From CALREJ01 sp035547395 (GTDB lineage: Bacteria > Patescibacteriota > Gracilibacteria > Peribacterales > Peribacteraceae), in contig DASZVA010000016.1 in the NCBI GenBank assembly GCA_035547395.1, positions 59,127 through 123,126 of the forward strand: DNA of 64,000 bases. Reading direction: 5' to 3'. Below are positions 9,360 to 17,409 of this stretch, piece by piece. The first letter of the stretch is position 1. Every line of letters starts with the position of its first letter. Under the pieces are notes generated by a model that saw only the letters and a program-made list of their open reading frames with translations, was not told the origin of the DNA and searched no databases. The position numbers were made by a program, and so were the translations under genes.

Positions 9360-10136
9360 TTATTGCTTCGGCGGCTCGGGAAGCATGTCCCACAGGAGCT
9401 CCATCATCGCCTTCATCTGCGCGGCCAGCTGCGGATGCACGATCGAAACGCCGGCGGCTTCCTGATCGCCCTTGAGACTCACCATGTAGATGTAATCCTC
9501 GGTGACGCTGATGTCCGATTCAAATGAAACGTGTTTGGGGAGCAGTTTGATCATCATGCGCTTGTCACCGCGAAATGCGTTGATCATCTCGCGCGCCTCC
9601 GGACAATCGACGAGCAGTTCATGCGAGCTGCCTTTGTCGCCCACGTAGGTCTTGGGATGCAGCATGTCCGGCACGATGTCCTTCACCGTGGCGGGGTTGT
9701 ACATCGTGTACCATTCCTTATTGAGCTGGTTCTGCTCGGCCAGATACATGCGCAGCACCGAGTCCTTGCCTTCCATGAAGCGGATCGTCGGCGTGACGCT
9801 CAGCTTGTTCTCCATGGATTGCAGTTCCTTCATCTGATCCTCCAGCGCATGCATCGCCTGATGCACCTTCATTTCCTTTTTCTTGAGCACGTCCGCGATC
9901 TGCGCGACCGGGATGCAGCGGACGTATTTGACGCCCGAGCGCTCGAATTCCTCGATGAGCTGCACTTCCTTCAATTTATCGAGCGTGAAGTACGTGGAAG
10001 AACGCGGCAGACCGACGTGCTTTGCCACGACGCTCACGGGCTTGGCTCCGAGCTGCAGCAGCTTGAGGAACGTCTGGGCTTCCTTGTCGTTGAGTCCCAG
10101 TTGTTCGAACAGAATATTCAATTCGCGAGATGCCAT
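9360..10136 (-). CDS. TrmB-like HTH transcriptional regulator
   Basis: 258 aa from the ATG at 10136 (MASREL); the frame continues upstream without homology. Residues about 5-75 form a winged helix-turn-helix of the TrmB type (LGLNDKEAQTFLKLL, AKPVSVVAKHVGLPRSSTYF), followed by a short coiled coil (about 85-125) and a C-terminal domain of about 130 residues (TIRFMEGKDSVLRMY onward) of the kind that senses a ligand in TrmB-family regulators. It probably binds DNA and controls sugar or envelope genes, but no target is apparent; it is convergent with the adhesin gene and divergent from the uracil-DNA glycosylase. Confidence 0.82.
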   Translation of the reverse strand: MASRELNILFEQLGLNDKEAQTFLKLLQLGAKPVSVVAKHVGLPRSSTYFTLDKLKEVQLIEEFERSGVKYVRCIPVAQIADVLKKKEMKVHQAMHALEDQMKELQSMENKLSVTPTIRFMEGKDSVLRMYLAEQNQLNKEWYTMYNPATVKDIVPDMLHPKTYVGDKGSSHELLVDCPEAREMINAFRGDKRMMIKLLPKHVSFESDISVTEDYIYMVSLKGDQEAAGVSIVHPQLAAQMKAMMELLWDMLPEPPKQ

Positions 10137-10238
10137 ATGCGCCAATAGTAGCCGGAAGCGGATCAGAAAAAAACAGCAAAAGTGAAGAAGGAGCCTTTTG
10201 GTATAGATGAACCGCCGGTCTCTGCTATCATCCGCACC

Positions 10239-10802
10239 ATGCCGCACACGCTCGACGACGTCCGCGAAAAAATCGAACACTGGAAGGGAATCGAGATCGC
10301 CAAACACAGCAATCCCGTGCCCGGCGACGGCAATCCCAAAGCCGATGTCATGTTCATCGGGGAAGCTCCGGGACAGCGCGAAGATGAACAGAAGCGTCCA
10401 TTCGTCGGGCCCGCCGGAAAACTCTTGAGCGAGCTTCTGGAATCGATCGGGCTCAAGCGCGAGGACGTCTACATCACCAACATCGTAAAATTCCGCCCGC
10501 CGGACAATCGCGATCCGACGCCGGAGGAAAAGGAAGCGTGTCTCCCCTTTTTGCAGATGGAAATCGCGATCATCAAGCCGAAGGTGCTGGTTCCTCTCGG
10601 CCGCCATGCGCTCACGCAGTTTTTCACGAAGATGAGCATCACCGACGCGCACGGCAAAGCGCATAAGATCGGCGACGGCACGACGGTATTCCCTATCTAC
10701 CACCCCGCCGCAGCGTTACATAACCCGGGACTTCGCCAGGCGCTCTTTGATGACTTTAAGGCGCTCGGGGAATTCTTAAAGCGATCAGCGAAGAGCGATT
10801 AG
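10239..10802 (+). CDS. Uracil-DNA glycosylase, family 4-like
   Basis: 187 aa. Motifs of family-4 UDGs are clear: FIGEAPGQREDEQ (active site), FVGPAGKLL, YITNIVKFRPPDNRDP and the C-terminal YHPAA motif. It would remove uracil from DNA in base-excision repair. The N-terminal CxxC usually found before the GEAPG motif is absent and only one Cys (EACLPF) remains of the four that normally bind a 4Fe-4S cluster, so this copy probably lacks the cluster. Start: TATCAT at 10227-10232 puts the predicted +1 one nt before the ATG (leaderless type). The last codons lie inside a period-7 repeat element. Confidence 0.88.
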   Translation: MPHTLDDVREKIEHWKGIEIAKHSNPVPGDGNPKADVMFIGEAPGQREDEQKRPFVGPAGKLLSELLESIGLKREDVYITNIVKFRPPDNRDPTPEEKEACLPFLQMEIAIIKPKVLVPLGRHALTQFFTKMSITDAHGKAHKIGDGTTVFPIYHPAAALHNPGLRQALFDDFKALGEFLKRSAKSD

Positions 10803-10872
10803 CGATGAGCATCGAAGGAATTTTTCTCTTCTGAATCCTCTGAGTCCTCTGTATCTTCCGAATCCTCAAGAA
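10781..10872. repeat. Short-period tandem repeat element (7-nt arm, 9-nt arm)
   Basis: Left part is a degenerate 7-nt repeat (GCGATCA, GCGAAGA, GCGATTA, GCGATGA); right part a degenerate 9-nt repeat (TTCTGAATC, CTCTGAGTC, CTCTGTATC, TTCCGAATC). The same 9-nt unit recurs at 32445-32487. Confidence 0.75.
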
Positions 10873-11234
10873 TGACCTCCCTTCTGTATTCCATTATCGT
10901 CGCAGCGCTTCTGTCGACGACGTCGCTTGTCGCGGTTCTCCTGCGCGTGAGTCCGCTGCTCTCGCCCGTGCAGGCGCTGCCGGCGTTTTTTCTGAGTCTC
11001 TTTCTCTCGATTGCGTCGATCATGACGATTGCATTTTATTTCTTCTGGAAGTACGTGCCTATCCATGCGTGGGACGAAGGAAAAATTCTCGGCATTGCAC
11101 TGCGGCAGGGTCTTTTCGTCGCGGCCGCGACGGTGATCACGCTTCTCTTCTTTTTGGTGGGAATCCTCACCTGGTGGATCGGCGTGCTGATCTACGCGGT
11201 GTTCATTTTGATCGAGGTGGCATTGCAGCATTGA
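10872..11234 (+). CDS. Small membrane protein
   Basis: 120 aa, very hydrophobic, with about four membrane segments (about 3-25, 35-60, 75-97, 98-117) and a short hydrophilic loop (KYVPIHAWDEGKILG) in the middle. No known family recognised. It lies between the UDG gene and pheS and starts directly at the end of a period-9 repeat element; no Shine-Dalgarno is visible. The role is unknown. Confidence 0.7.
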   Translation: MTSLLYSIIVAALLSTTSLVAVLLRVSPLLSPVQALPAFFLSLFLSIASIMTIAFYFFWKYVPIHAWDEGKILGIALRQGLFVAAATVITLLFFLVGILTWWIGVLIYAVFILIEVALQH

Positions 11235-11325
11235 TAGGTGTTAGGTGTTAGCTTTTAGGTTCTAGCTTGTAGCTTTTAGACGAAGCTTGGAATACCTAGA
11301 ACCTAAAACCTAAAACCTATAAGCT
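11233..11325. repeat. Period-7 palindromic intergenic element before pheS
   Basis: Left arm is a run of degenerate heptamers (TTAGGTG, TTAGGTG, TTAGCTT, TTAGGTT, CTAGCTT); right arm is the complementary heptamer run (CTAGAAC, CTAAAAC, CTAAAAC, CTATAAG). The arms could fold into a long imperfect hairpin; the right arm ends about 10 nt before the pheS start. Confidence 0.8.
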
Positions 11326-11331
11326 GGTTCC

Positions 11332-12339
11332 GTGGAACACGCAGACATCAATTGGCAATCCTATCTGGACCGCATCGCGAACGCGAATGCGGCGGATCTG
11401 GATGCGCTGGAAATCGAACTGCTCGGCCGCAAGAGAGGTGTGCTGACCGATGCGCTCAAGGCACTGGGAACGCTTTCCATCGACGAAAAAAAATCGAAGG
11501 GCGCGGAACTCAACGTGTGGAAGAAGAAGATGGAAGATGCCATCGCGGAGCGACGAGCGCAGCTGACGGGCGCGACGCTGTCGAGCCTGGCAGAAACCGA
11601 TGCGATCGATCCGACATTGAATCTGCCCGAATCGATGCAGGGCCATCTGCATCTGATCCCCGAATTCATCCGGCAGATCGAGGACGTCTTCGGACGCATG
11701 GGTTTCGACGTCGCGCGCGGCAACGAAGTGGAGAGCGAACAGGAAAATTTCACGCTGCTCAATATTCCCGCCGATCATCCGGCGCGTGACATGCAGGCGA
11801 CGTTCTGGATCAAAGATATGCCGAATCATGTGCTGCGCACGCACACGTCGCCGGTGCAGATCCACTACATGAAATCGCATACGCCGCCGTTTCGCATGAT
11901 CTGTCCGGGCAAGGTCTATCGCAAAGACGCCGACGCCACGCACTCGCCGATGTTCCATCAGTTCGAGGGACTCATGATCGGTGAGAATATTTCCGTCGCC
12001 AACATGAAGGCAGTGATGGTCAGCGCACTCAAGGAGCTGATCAATGAAAACATCGAGTTCCGTTTCCGCACGAGCTATTTTCCGTTCACCGAGCCGTCTC
12101 TCGAGATCGACATGCGCTGGCTCAATAAGAAAGGAGAGCAAACGTCCGGACGCTGGCTTGAGGTCGGCGGCTGCGGCATGGTGCATCCGAATGTACTCAA
12201 AAATGTCGGCATTGATCCGAACCTCTGGAATGGATTCGCGTTCGGGTTTGGGATCGAGCGACTCATCATGATCAAGCATCAGATGAAAGGCCTGCGCATG
12301 TTCTACGAAGGAGACCTGCGGTTCTTGGAGCAGTTCTAA
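11332..12339 (+). CDS. pheS: Phenylalanine--tRNA ligase alpha subunit
   Basis: 335 aa, normal length for bacterial PheS. Class II synthetase motifs are present: motif 2 region (RMICPGKVYRKDADATHSP), HQFEG, FPFTEPS, the glycine-rich EVGGCGMVHP and motif 3 (FAFGFGIERLIM). The N-terminal ~90 residues form the usual coiled-coil arm. Attaches Phe to tRNA(Phe) together with PheT. The start is a GTG at 11332 after TATAAG, again near-leaderless. PheT, usually next to PheS, is not here: the downstream gene is convergent and unrelated. Confidence 0.97.
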   Translation: MEHADINWQSYLDRIANANAADLDALEIELLGRKRGVLTDALKALGTLSIDEKKSKGAELNVWKKKMEDAIAERRAQLTGATLSSLAETDAIDPTLNLPESMQGHLHLIPEFIRQIEDVFGRMGFDVARGNEVESEQENFTLLNIPADHPARDMQATFWIKDMPNHVLRTHTSPVQIHYMKSHTPPFRMICPGKVYRKDADATHSPMFHQFEGLMIGENISVANMKAVMVSALKELINENIEFRFRTSYFPFTEPSLEIDMRWLNKKGEQTSGRWLEVGGCGMVHPNVLKNVGIDPNLWNGFAFGFGIERLIMIKHQMKGLRMFYEGDLRFLEQF

Positions 12340-12398
12340 CACGCAACACTCAATGAGCCGGCTCTGTATTTTTCGTCGTGCCGCATAATAAATCGGGC

Positions 12399-12440
12399 GT
12401 TACCATATATCGATATACTGATATATCGATATATGGGATC
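12399..12440. repeat. Palindromic ATATATCGATATAT repeat, copy 1
   Basis: GTTACCATATATCGATATA, then CTG, then ATATATCGATATATGGGATCG. A shorter copy with the same flanks (GTTACC, GGGATCG) is at 27644-27670; copy 1 looks like copy 2 with a duplicated core. Confidence 0.7.
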
Positions 12441-12470
12441 GGACATATCAAAAAATGCAGACATAAGGAA

Positions 12471-12492
12471 AGCCCTGCTTCGCAGCAGGGCT
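12471..12492 (-). terminator. Hairpin terminator of the 12541-15663 gene
   Basis: AGCCCTGCT-TCGC-AGCAGGGCT at 12471-12492; on the minus strand it is followed by TTTCCTTA, a weak T-tract, downstream of the stop codon at 12541. Confidence 0.7.
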
Positions 12493-12540
12493 GATTCCCT
12501 TGGACTATGATGTCCGGCTTTCTGTGTCACGCTCCTTTCT

Positions 12541-15500
12541 TTATGAACGGTAGATCGTGGACTTGACGATGGTGTCCCCGTATTCGACACCCGTGATGAG
12601 TGTCTTTTGGATATCCATGTCGTACCACTTGATCGAACTGGGGGCGAGCGATACGTATAAGGTTGATACGGAAGTCGTCGTCTTGGAGTTGGTGATGTTC
12701 GCCTCAAGGACGAACGTCTCGGATGCGCCGGAGTTGATCCGGGTGTCCACCAGCGACTGCACGAGGTTATCGAACTCCACCTGGTAGACACCAGGCGACG
12801 TCTCGACCTCGCTGGTCGCCGCAACCTTCACGGACGGGTCGTTCTTGTTATAGAACTCGAACGACGACGTATCCAGGCCCACGTTGGTTGCGTAGACCGT
12901 GAACACCAAGTCATTCGGGGCAGCCTTGTTCAACCCATGATACGTATTGTCATTCGTAGCCGTCGTCATTGTAAACTGACCAATGGGCGAGACTCCGACC
13001 GGGACATTGGTATTGTCCGGGTCGGGATTCGCATTGGTGATCGACGTGATCTTCGAGAGTACGACTGTATTGGTCGGACTCACGATGTCCGCATTCGGCG
13101 TTGCAGTGTCTGTGCCGATGAAGACTTCACCGTTGTCGACGTTGTCTCCGTTGTTACCAAGGAGACTATTGCCCGAGAACAATCCGCGAGCGTGAACGGC
13201 GCCCTCTCCCGTCTGGTTGTTGATGACGTTGTCGTCATACATTACCAGATAGAAGCTTGTGCCGCTCTCAGCGCCCTGCTCGTCGCTCTTCATACGAGGA
13301 ACGACGCTGAAGGTCTGAACCTGCCCGTCTTTCACAACCAGTTGCTGGTTGTTCATGACGGCACTGAAGGCAGTAGCAGGTTGGCCATTGTACGTGGTAG
13401 GTACAACGTCCGAACCGGTGGCGCCAACGGTCATCGTTGCGAAGGGCGACGTTTCGCCAAGCTTATAGAGCAGCAGAGCATCGATGCTCTGTGCACCATC
13501 CCCGACTGCAAGCAGCCGGAGCGTGGTCACATCGACATCTTCATTCTGCGCCCGCAGTTGCAGACGCAAAATCTCGTCTCCGACAGCACCCGCGAGAAGC
13601 TGGCGCTGGCGCGGCTGAGTGTCTCTCGAAACAAAGAGAGATCCCTGGCTCTGGAAGTGCCAGGTTTTCGGCGTACCGTTCGTCAGTGTGACCTGACTGC
13701 TGGCGCCATTGCTGACGAGCTCTGATTGCACCGAGCTGAGGCCGACCTGCAACACGTTCGTCGAGAGCGAGCCCGCGACGTCCATGTGCAACTCGAAGTA
13801 GACGGTCGTATCTGCCGGCACCACGTACCCGCCGCCAGCGATGTTATCTACCGACACCACTCCGTTCTGGGCTGTGATGCCCTTTTGCAGAATCGTGTCG
13901 ACGATACCATCACCGTCGGTGTCGACCCAGAGCGCGTAGTTCGTACCATCCAACAGGCTGCCCTGCAGGGCGGTGAACGTCGCACTCGTGAGCAGCTCAT
14001 CAAGACCTTTGCCCTGCGCCTGGAACCGGGAAACAACAATGTTTTTCTGGTTCTTGACTGCCGTATCCATCGAGCCGATGTTCTGCTCGGCGACATCGAG
14101 CTCCGGAACAACAACCGTCTGGTTGTTGCCGTTGATCATGCCGCCGGGCTTGACGGTCGTAACCGTCGAGCCTGTTGCAACATCCTTCGCCTGCAAGTCA
14201 TAGACGGTGCTAGGCGAGGTCAGCCCCCAGAATGCAGTTTGCACGCCGGGTGCCGAAACGATCACATCGGCGCGCATCATCTCTCCATTCACACCTCCTC
14301 TCCTTGAGTCAAGAATCTTCCACTCGTCACCCTTGTTGACGACGAAGTTGCTGGCCCGGTAGATTTGCAGGCCGTTTGCACTGCCGACCGAGACGGTTTG
14401 CACCGTCTGGCCGGTAACAACGTTGCGCAACACAGGGTTGTAGACGTCGAGAGCGACATTCGCGACAAGCGAATTGTCGCTGTTGTGCTCCTCGATGCCG
14501 AGGTACATCGACTGGATGTCGATGGCACCGTTGGTTGTATCGATGTGGAGCGTGCCCAAATCGATATTCGCCTGATTCGGCAGAACCGAATTGGCAGGCG
14601 GCGCGTTACCGAAGTCGACGGTCAGGTCATTGCTGGCCTTCACAATCGTCGTCACAACACTATTGCTCGTATTGTTGGACGAATTGGGATCCTGAGTGGA
14701 CGACGTAATCGTCGCCCGCTCCACAACCGCAGTCGCCATGCCGGCCGGCACCGAGATGCCGGACGTATTGAAAGCGACCGAAACCATTGCCGTCTGGCCG
14801 CTGACCAGATCAGCCGGATGCCAGACGACGGACTTTTCCTGGACGGAAACGCCAGGAGAGCTATCCGCCACGTCGAGCGTGGCGCCCGCTGGCAGAGCCA
14901 TCGTGGCGACCACATTGTCAGCCGTACCCGGGCCGCTGTTGTGAGCGGTGAGGCTGTAGCTCAAAGTATTGCCCTGTGTGACCGTCGCCGGTCCCGAAAG
15001 CGCGACCGAGAGGTCGGCACTTTGCGATCCCGCCACCGTGTAGGCGGGATTCTGCGCGCCCGCGTAGTGAACCGGTGCGGCATCGCCGCCCCAGTACCAC
15101 CAATTGAAACTGCTGGCAGAGACGAACATCTGGCCGAGACCGACGGTATCGCCGGGTTTGGCGTTGGCGTCGATATCAGCCCGCACCTCGATGGTGGCGG
15201 ACCAATAGGGACTGACGTATGGCTGTTGCCATGACGGGAACTCGATTTCGAGAATGTTCCCGTCGAGATATTCCTGAGGAAAAATCTCGTACGAGTAGTT
15301 CGATGTCCCCCACTTCTCGTAGATGTGGAGGTGTGCAATGTCCTGCGGGTTCTGCAGGACAGCCTGGAGAGCATCGATTCGATTGCCACCAAAATTGTGG
15401 GTGGTGAACGTATCTCTGCTCAGTACGACGCTTTGCTGGCCCGCGTGGACTGCTCCACTCGGCAAGGCCTGCTGATCAGCTGTCACCGCCGTAGCGGGAA

Positions 15501-15663
15501 TATGGGCCGCGGAAATGGAAAGCATAGTTCTGCTTTCCAGCCCCTGCATTCCACTCCCCAACGGCGAGCGCTGCTGTCGACGACGAATCGGACGACGGCC
15601 CGACTTCGAATCCTTGAGGACGCTAACGCGAGACAACTGCCCAAACAGTTTCGAGAACAACAT
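12541..15663 (-). CDS. 1040-aa secreted protein with planctomycete-like LExRxxLS N-terminus and DUF11 domain
   Basis: The N-terminus is a basic stretch (RRPIRRRQQR) followed by GMQGLESRTMLSIS, resembling the LEPRxLL motif that starts many giant planctomycete exported proteins; no ordinary signal peptide is seen. A DUF11 domain spans about residues 215-345, followed by beta-rich unknown sequence with a Ca-binding-like DTDGDGIVDT near residue 580. The C-terminus is beta-rich with no anchor. Expression signals are classical: TTGACA-16-TATTAT at 15776-15803 and AAAGGA 8 nt before the ATG, unlike neighbours. Horizontal acquisition is inferred from these three facts. Likely an extracellular structural protein. 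Confidence 0.82.
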   Translation of the reverse strand: MLFSKLFGQLSRVSVLKDSKSGRRPIRRRQQRSPLGSGMQGLESRTMLSISAAHIPATAVTADQQALPSGAVHAGQQSVVLSRDTFTTHNFGGNRIDALQAVLQNPQDIAHLHIYEKWGTSNYSYEIFPQEYLDGNILEIEFPSWQQPYVSPYWSATIEVRADIDANAKPGDTVGLGQMFVSASSFNWWYWGGDAAPVHYAGAQNPAYTVAGSQSADLSVALSGPATVTQGNTLSYSLTAHNSGPGTADNVVATMALPAGATLDVADSSPGVSVQEKSVVWHPADLVSGQTAMVSVAFNTSGISVPAGMATAVVERATITSSTQDPNSSNNTSNSVVTTIVKASNDLTVDFGNAPPANSVLPNQANIDLGTLHIDTTNGAIDIQSMYLGIEEHNSDNSLVANVALDVYNPVLRNVVTGQTVQTVSVGSANGLQIYRASNFVVNKGDEWKILDSRRGGVNGEMMRADVIVSAPGVQTAFWGLTSPSTVYDLQAKDVATGSTVTTVKPGGMINGNNQTVVVPELDVAEQNIGSMDTAVKNQKNIVVSRFQAQGKGLDELLTSATFTALQGSLLDGTNYALWVDTDGDGIVDTILQKGITAQNGVVSVDNIAGGGYVVPADTTVYFELHMDVAGSLSTNVLQVGLSSVQSELVSNGASSQVTLTNGTPKTWHFQSQGSLFVSRDTQPRQRQLLAGAVGDEILRLQLRAQNEDVDVTTLRLLAVGDGAQSIDALLLYKLGETSPFATMTVGATGSDVVPTTYNGQPATAFSAVMNNQQLVVKDGQVQTFSVVPRMKSDEQGAESGTSFYLVMYDDNVINNQTGEGAVHARGLFSGNSLLGNNGDNVDNGEVFIGTDTATPNADIVSPTNTVVLSKITSITNANPDPDNTNVPVGVSPIGQFTMTTATNDNTYHGLNKAAPNDLVFTVYATNVGLDTSSFEFYNKNDPSVKVAATSEVETSPGVYQVEFDNLVQSLVDTRINSGASETFVLEANITNSKTTTSVSTLYVSLAPSSIKWYDMDIQKTLITGVEYGDTIVKSTIYRS

Positions 15664-15775
15664 GACTCAGGTCCTTTCTGAAACGCTCATTAGAAGAAAG
15701 CCTTTGATTCCAAGGGACGATGCTACATGCACCATCCTTCCATATTTCCTTGGATGGCTTATGAGCGTATTTGAC

Positions 15776-15803
15776 ATAATAATGATTTATTGTTTAATGT
15801 CAA
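15776..15803 (-). promoter_or_regulatory. Promoter of the LExRxxLS protein gene
   Basis: On the minus strand TTGACA (15798-15803), 16 nt, TATTAT (15776-15781), giving a leader of about 105 nt that ends in a standard Shine-Dalgarno. The surrounding 15720-15860 is distinctly AT-rich. Confidence 0.75.
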
Positions 15804-15924
15804 TAGTTCTGAACATCCTGAAACACCAAAATTTGGCATCTATTAGCAATTTTAAATAGATTAGACATCGGATTCATGGTTCGAGGTCCGGTTCCGTATT
15901 GCCGGACTCCTCACCACGACGTCA

Positions 15925-16557
15925 TTAAATCCCCTGCCAGTGCTCGGGGTCGTGCGCGAACTGCTCGACCAGCTCCGCCTCTTCGTCGATCAAACGGTCC
16001 TGATCCAGCGCGACGTCGAGAAGCGCGTGCAGCGTCGAGAGCGGATGAAATTGCAGTCCGGCCTCAAGCGCCTTTTCGCGTGCGTTGAGAAGTTCGTAAC
16101 TGAAGATGGAGACGACGTCCGTCACAACCGCCTTGCCTTCCTCGCGCAATGCTTCCGCTGTGGAGACGGCCGAGCCGCCGGTGGAGATCAGATCCTCGAT
16201 GACGACAACGTGCTGCTCTTCCTTCAAGTCACCCTCGATGCGTTTTTTGGCGCCATGTTCCTTGGCCTTGCTGCGCACGTACACGAACGGAAGCTGCAGA
16301 CGATCGGCTACGAGCGCCGCCCAGCCGATGGCCGCGGTCGCGGTGCCGGCGATGACATCCGCGGGTATATGCAGATTCTTCACGCGGCTTGTGAGCGCAT
16401 CGACGATGAAGTCGCGTGCGTCGGGGTGGCTATAGACCATGCGGTTGTCGCAGTAGATCGGCGACTTGATACCGCTGGTCCAGGTGAAGGGCTGATGGAC
16501 GGAGAGGCGGACCGCTCCGATGTCGAGCAAAAATTCTGCGATGCGGGTGTCTTGCAT
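15925..16557 (-). CDS. pyrE: Orotate phosphoribosyltransferase
   Basis: 210 aa, usual length. The PRPP-binding motif VVVIEDLISTGGSA is at about residues 117-130, and the KSPIYCDNR segment near residue 30 matches the orotate-site region of PyrE. Converts orotate and PRPP to OMP in pyrimidine synthesis. Start: TATCAT directly followed by six nt and the ATG (leaderless type). Divergent from rsmG with a short AT-rich shared promoter region. No other pyr genes are in the window. Confidence 0.93.
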   Translation of the reverse strand: MQDTRIAEFLLDIGAVRLSVHQPFTWTSGIKSPIYCDNRMVYSHPDARDFIVDALTSRVKNLHIPADVIAGTATAAIGWAALVADRLQLPFVYVRSKAKEHGAKKRIEGDLKEEQHVVVIEDLISTGGSAVSTAEALREEGKAVVTDVVSIFSYELLNAREKALEAGLQFHPLSTLHALLDVALDQDRLIDEEAELVEQFAHDPEHWQGI

Positions 16558-16613
16558 GCAAACATGATAAATTGAAAAAGGAAAATTTAAAATTGAAAAT
16601 TTTTTCTCTTCCT

Positions 16614-17309
16614 ATGTCCATCCCCACCGCCGCCGACGCACAGCTCCGGGAACTCATGCGCATGTTCCTCACCGAGAACGCAAACATCAATCTGTCCGCA
16701 CTGCGGACGGAAGAGGCCTGCTGGATCGGCAACATCGAAGATTCGCTGGCATACCTCGATCTCAACGACTCATCTTCCCCGCACCCGCGGAGGGGTGCTG
16801 CTGGGTGCTCCTATATTGATGTGGGAACCGGCGGCGGTTTTCCATTGCTGCCGCTCGCCGTCGCGTTGCCCGAGGCGCGCTTTACCGGTCTCGATACGAT
16901 CCGGAAGAAAGTCGACGCCATCGCGCGCATCGCAAAGGAATTGAAACTGACGAACGTCGAGACGGTCGCCGAACGCGCGGAAGTGCTCGGGCGCAACACA
17001 AAACATCGCGAGCAGTATGACGTCGTCCTCTCGCGCGCGGTCGCACCGCTCAACGTGCTGCTCGAATACTGCAGTCCGTTCGCGAAGAAAGACGGATTGA
17101 TCGTGCTGTGGAAGAGCGTGCATATAGAGGAAGAACTGAAGCAGAGCGAGCGGGCGCAAAAACTTCTCGCATGTGCACTCATCAAGCAGCATCGCTACGA
17201 ACTGCCGTCCGACTTCGGCCCGCGCCAGCTGCTCGTATTCAAGAAAACGGCGGCTCTCCCGGATGAATTTCCGAGAAAGGTCGGGATGCCGAAGAAAGAA
17301 CCTCTGTAG
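16614..17309 (+). CDS. rsmG: 16S rRNA (guanine527-N7) methyltransferase
   Basis: 231 aa from the ATG at 16614, chosen because it follows a T/C-rich leader and begins a normal RsmG N-terminus. The SAM-binding motif is VGTGGGFPLLPLAV, then FTGLDTIRKKVDAI and VLSRAVAPLNVLLEY, all typical of RsmG/GidB. It methylates N7 of G527 in the decoding centre of 16S rRNA. A 12-residue insertion (about 45-58, SSPHPRRGAAGC) before the SAM motif is unusual. Followed by a period-7 element and the FtsE-like gene. Confidence 0.93.
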   Translation: MSIPTAADAQLRELMRMFLTENANINLSALRTEEACWIGNIEDSLAYLDLNDSSSPHPRRGAAGCSYIDVGTGGGFPLLPLAVALPEARFTGLDTIRKKVDAIARIAKELKLTNVETVAERAEVLGRNTKHREQYDVVLSRAVAPLNVLLEYCSPFAKKDGLIVLWKSVHIEEELKQSERAQKLLACALIKQHRYELPSDFGPRQLLVFKKTAALPDEFPRKVGMPKKEPL

Positions 17310-17387
17310 TGACGAGTGATAAGTGGTCAGTGATAAGTGCGGATTAGACACCAATCACTACCCACTAGTCACTACCCACTTATCACC
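17306..17387. repeat. Period-7 palindromic intergenic element between rsmG and the ABC ATPase
   Basis: Left arm heptamers CGAGTGA, TAAGTGG, TCAGTGA, TAAGTGC; right arm ACTACCC, ACTAGTC, ACTACCC, ACTTATC. The arms are complementary and could form a long imperfect stem. Confidence 0.82.
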
Positions 17388-17409
17388 GCGAGGTGGTATC
17401 CTCGCTTCC

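Noticed and set aside
11317..12342. 341-aa minus-strand frame opposite pheS
   Set aside because: Exact complement of a clear pheS gene; no independent promoter or homology.
12399..12440. ATATATCGATATAT palindrome as PadR operator
   Set aside because: It lies between two gene ends rather than at a promoter, so an operator role there is unlikely.
14365..15234. 289-aa plus-strand frame opposite the LExRxxLS protein
   Set aside because: Shadow of a well-supported secreted protein, very Arg/His-rich.
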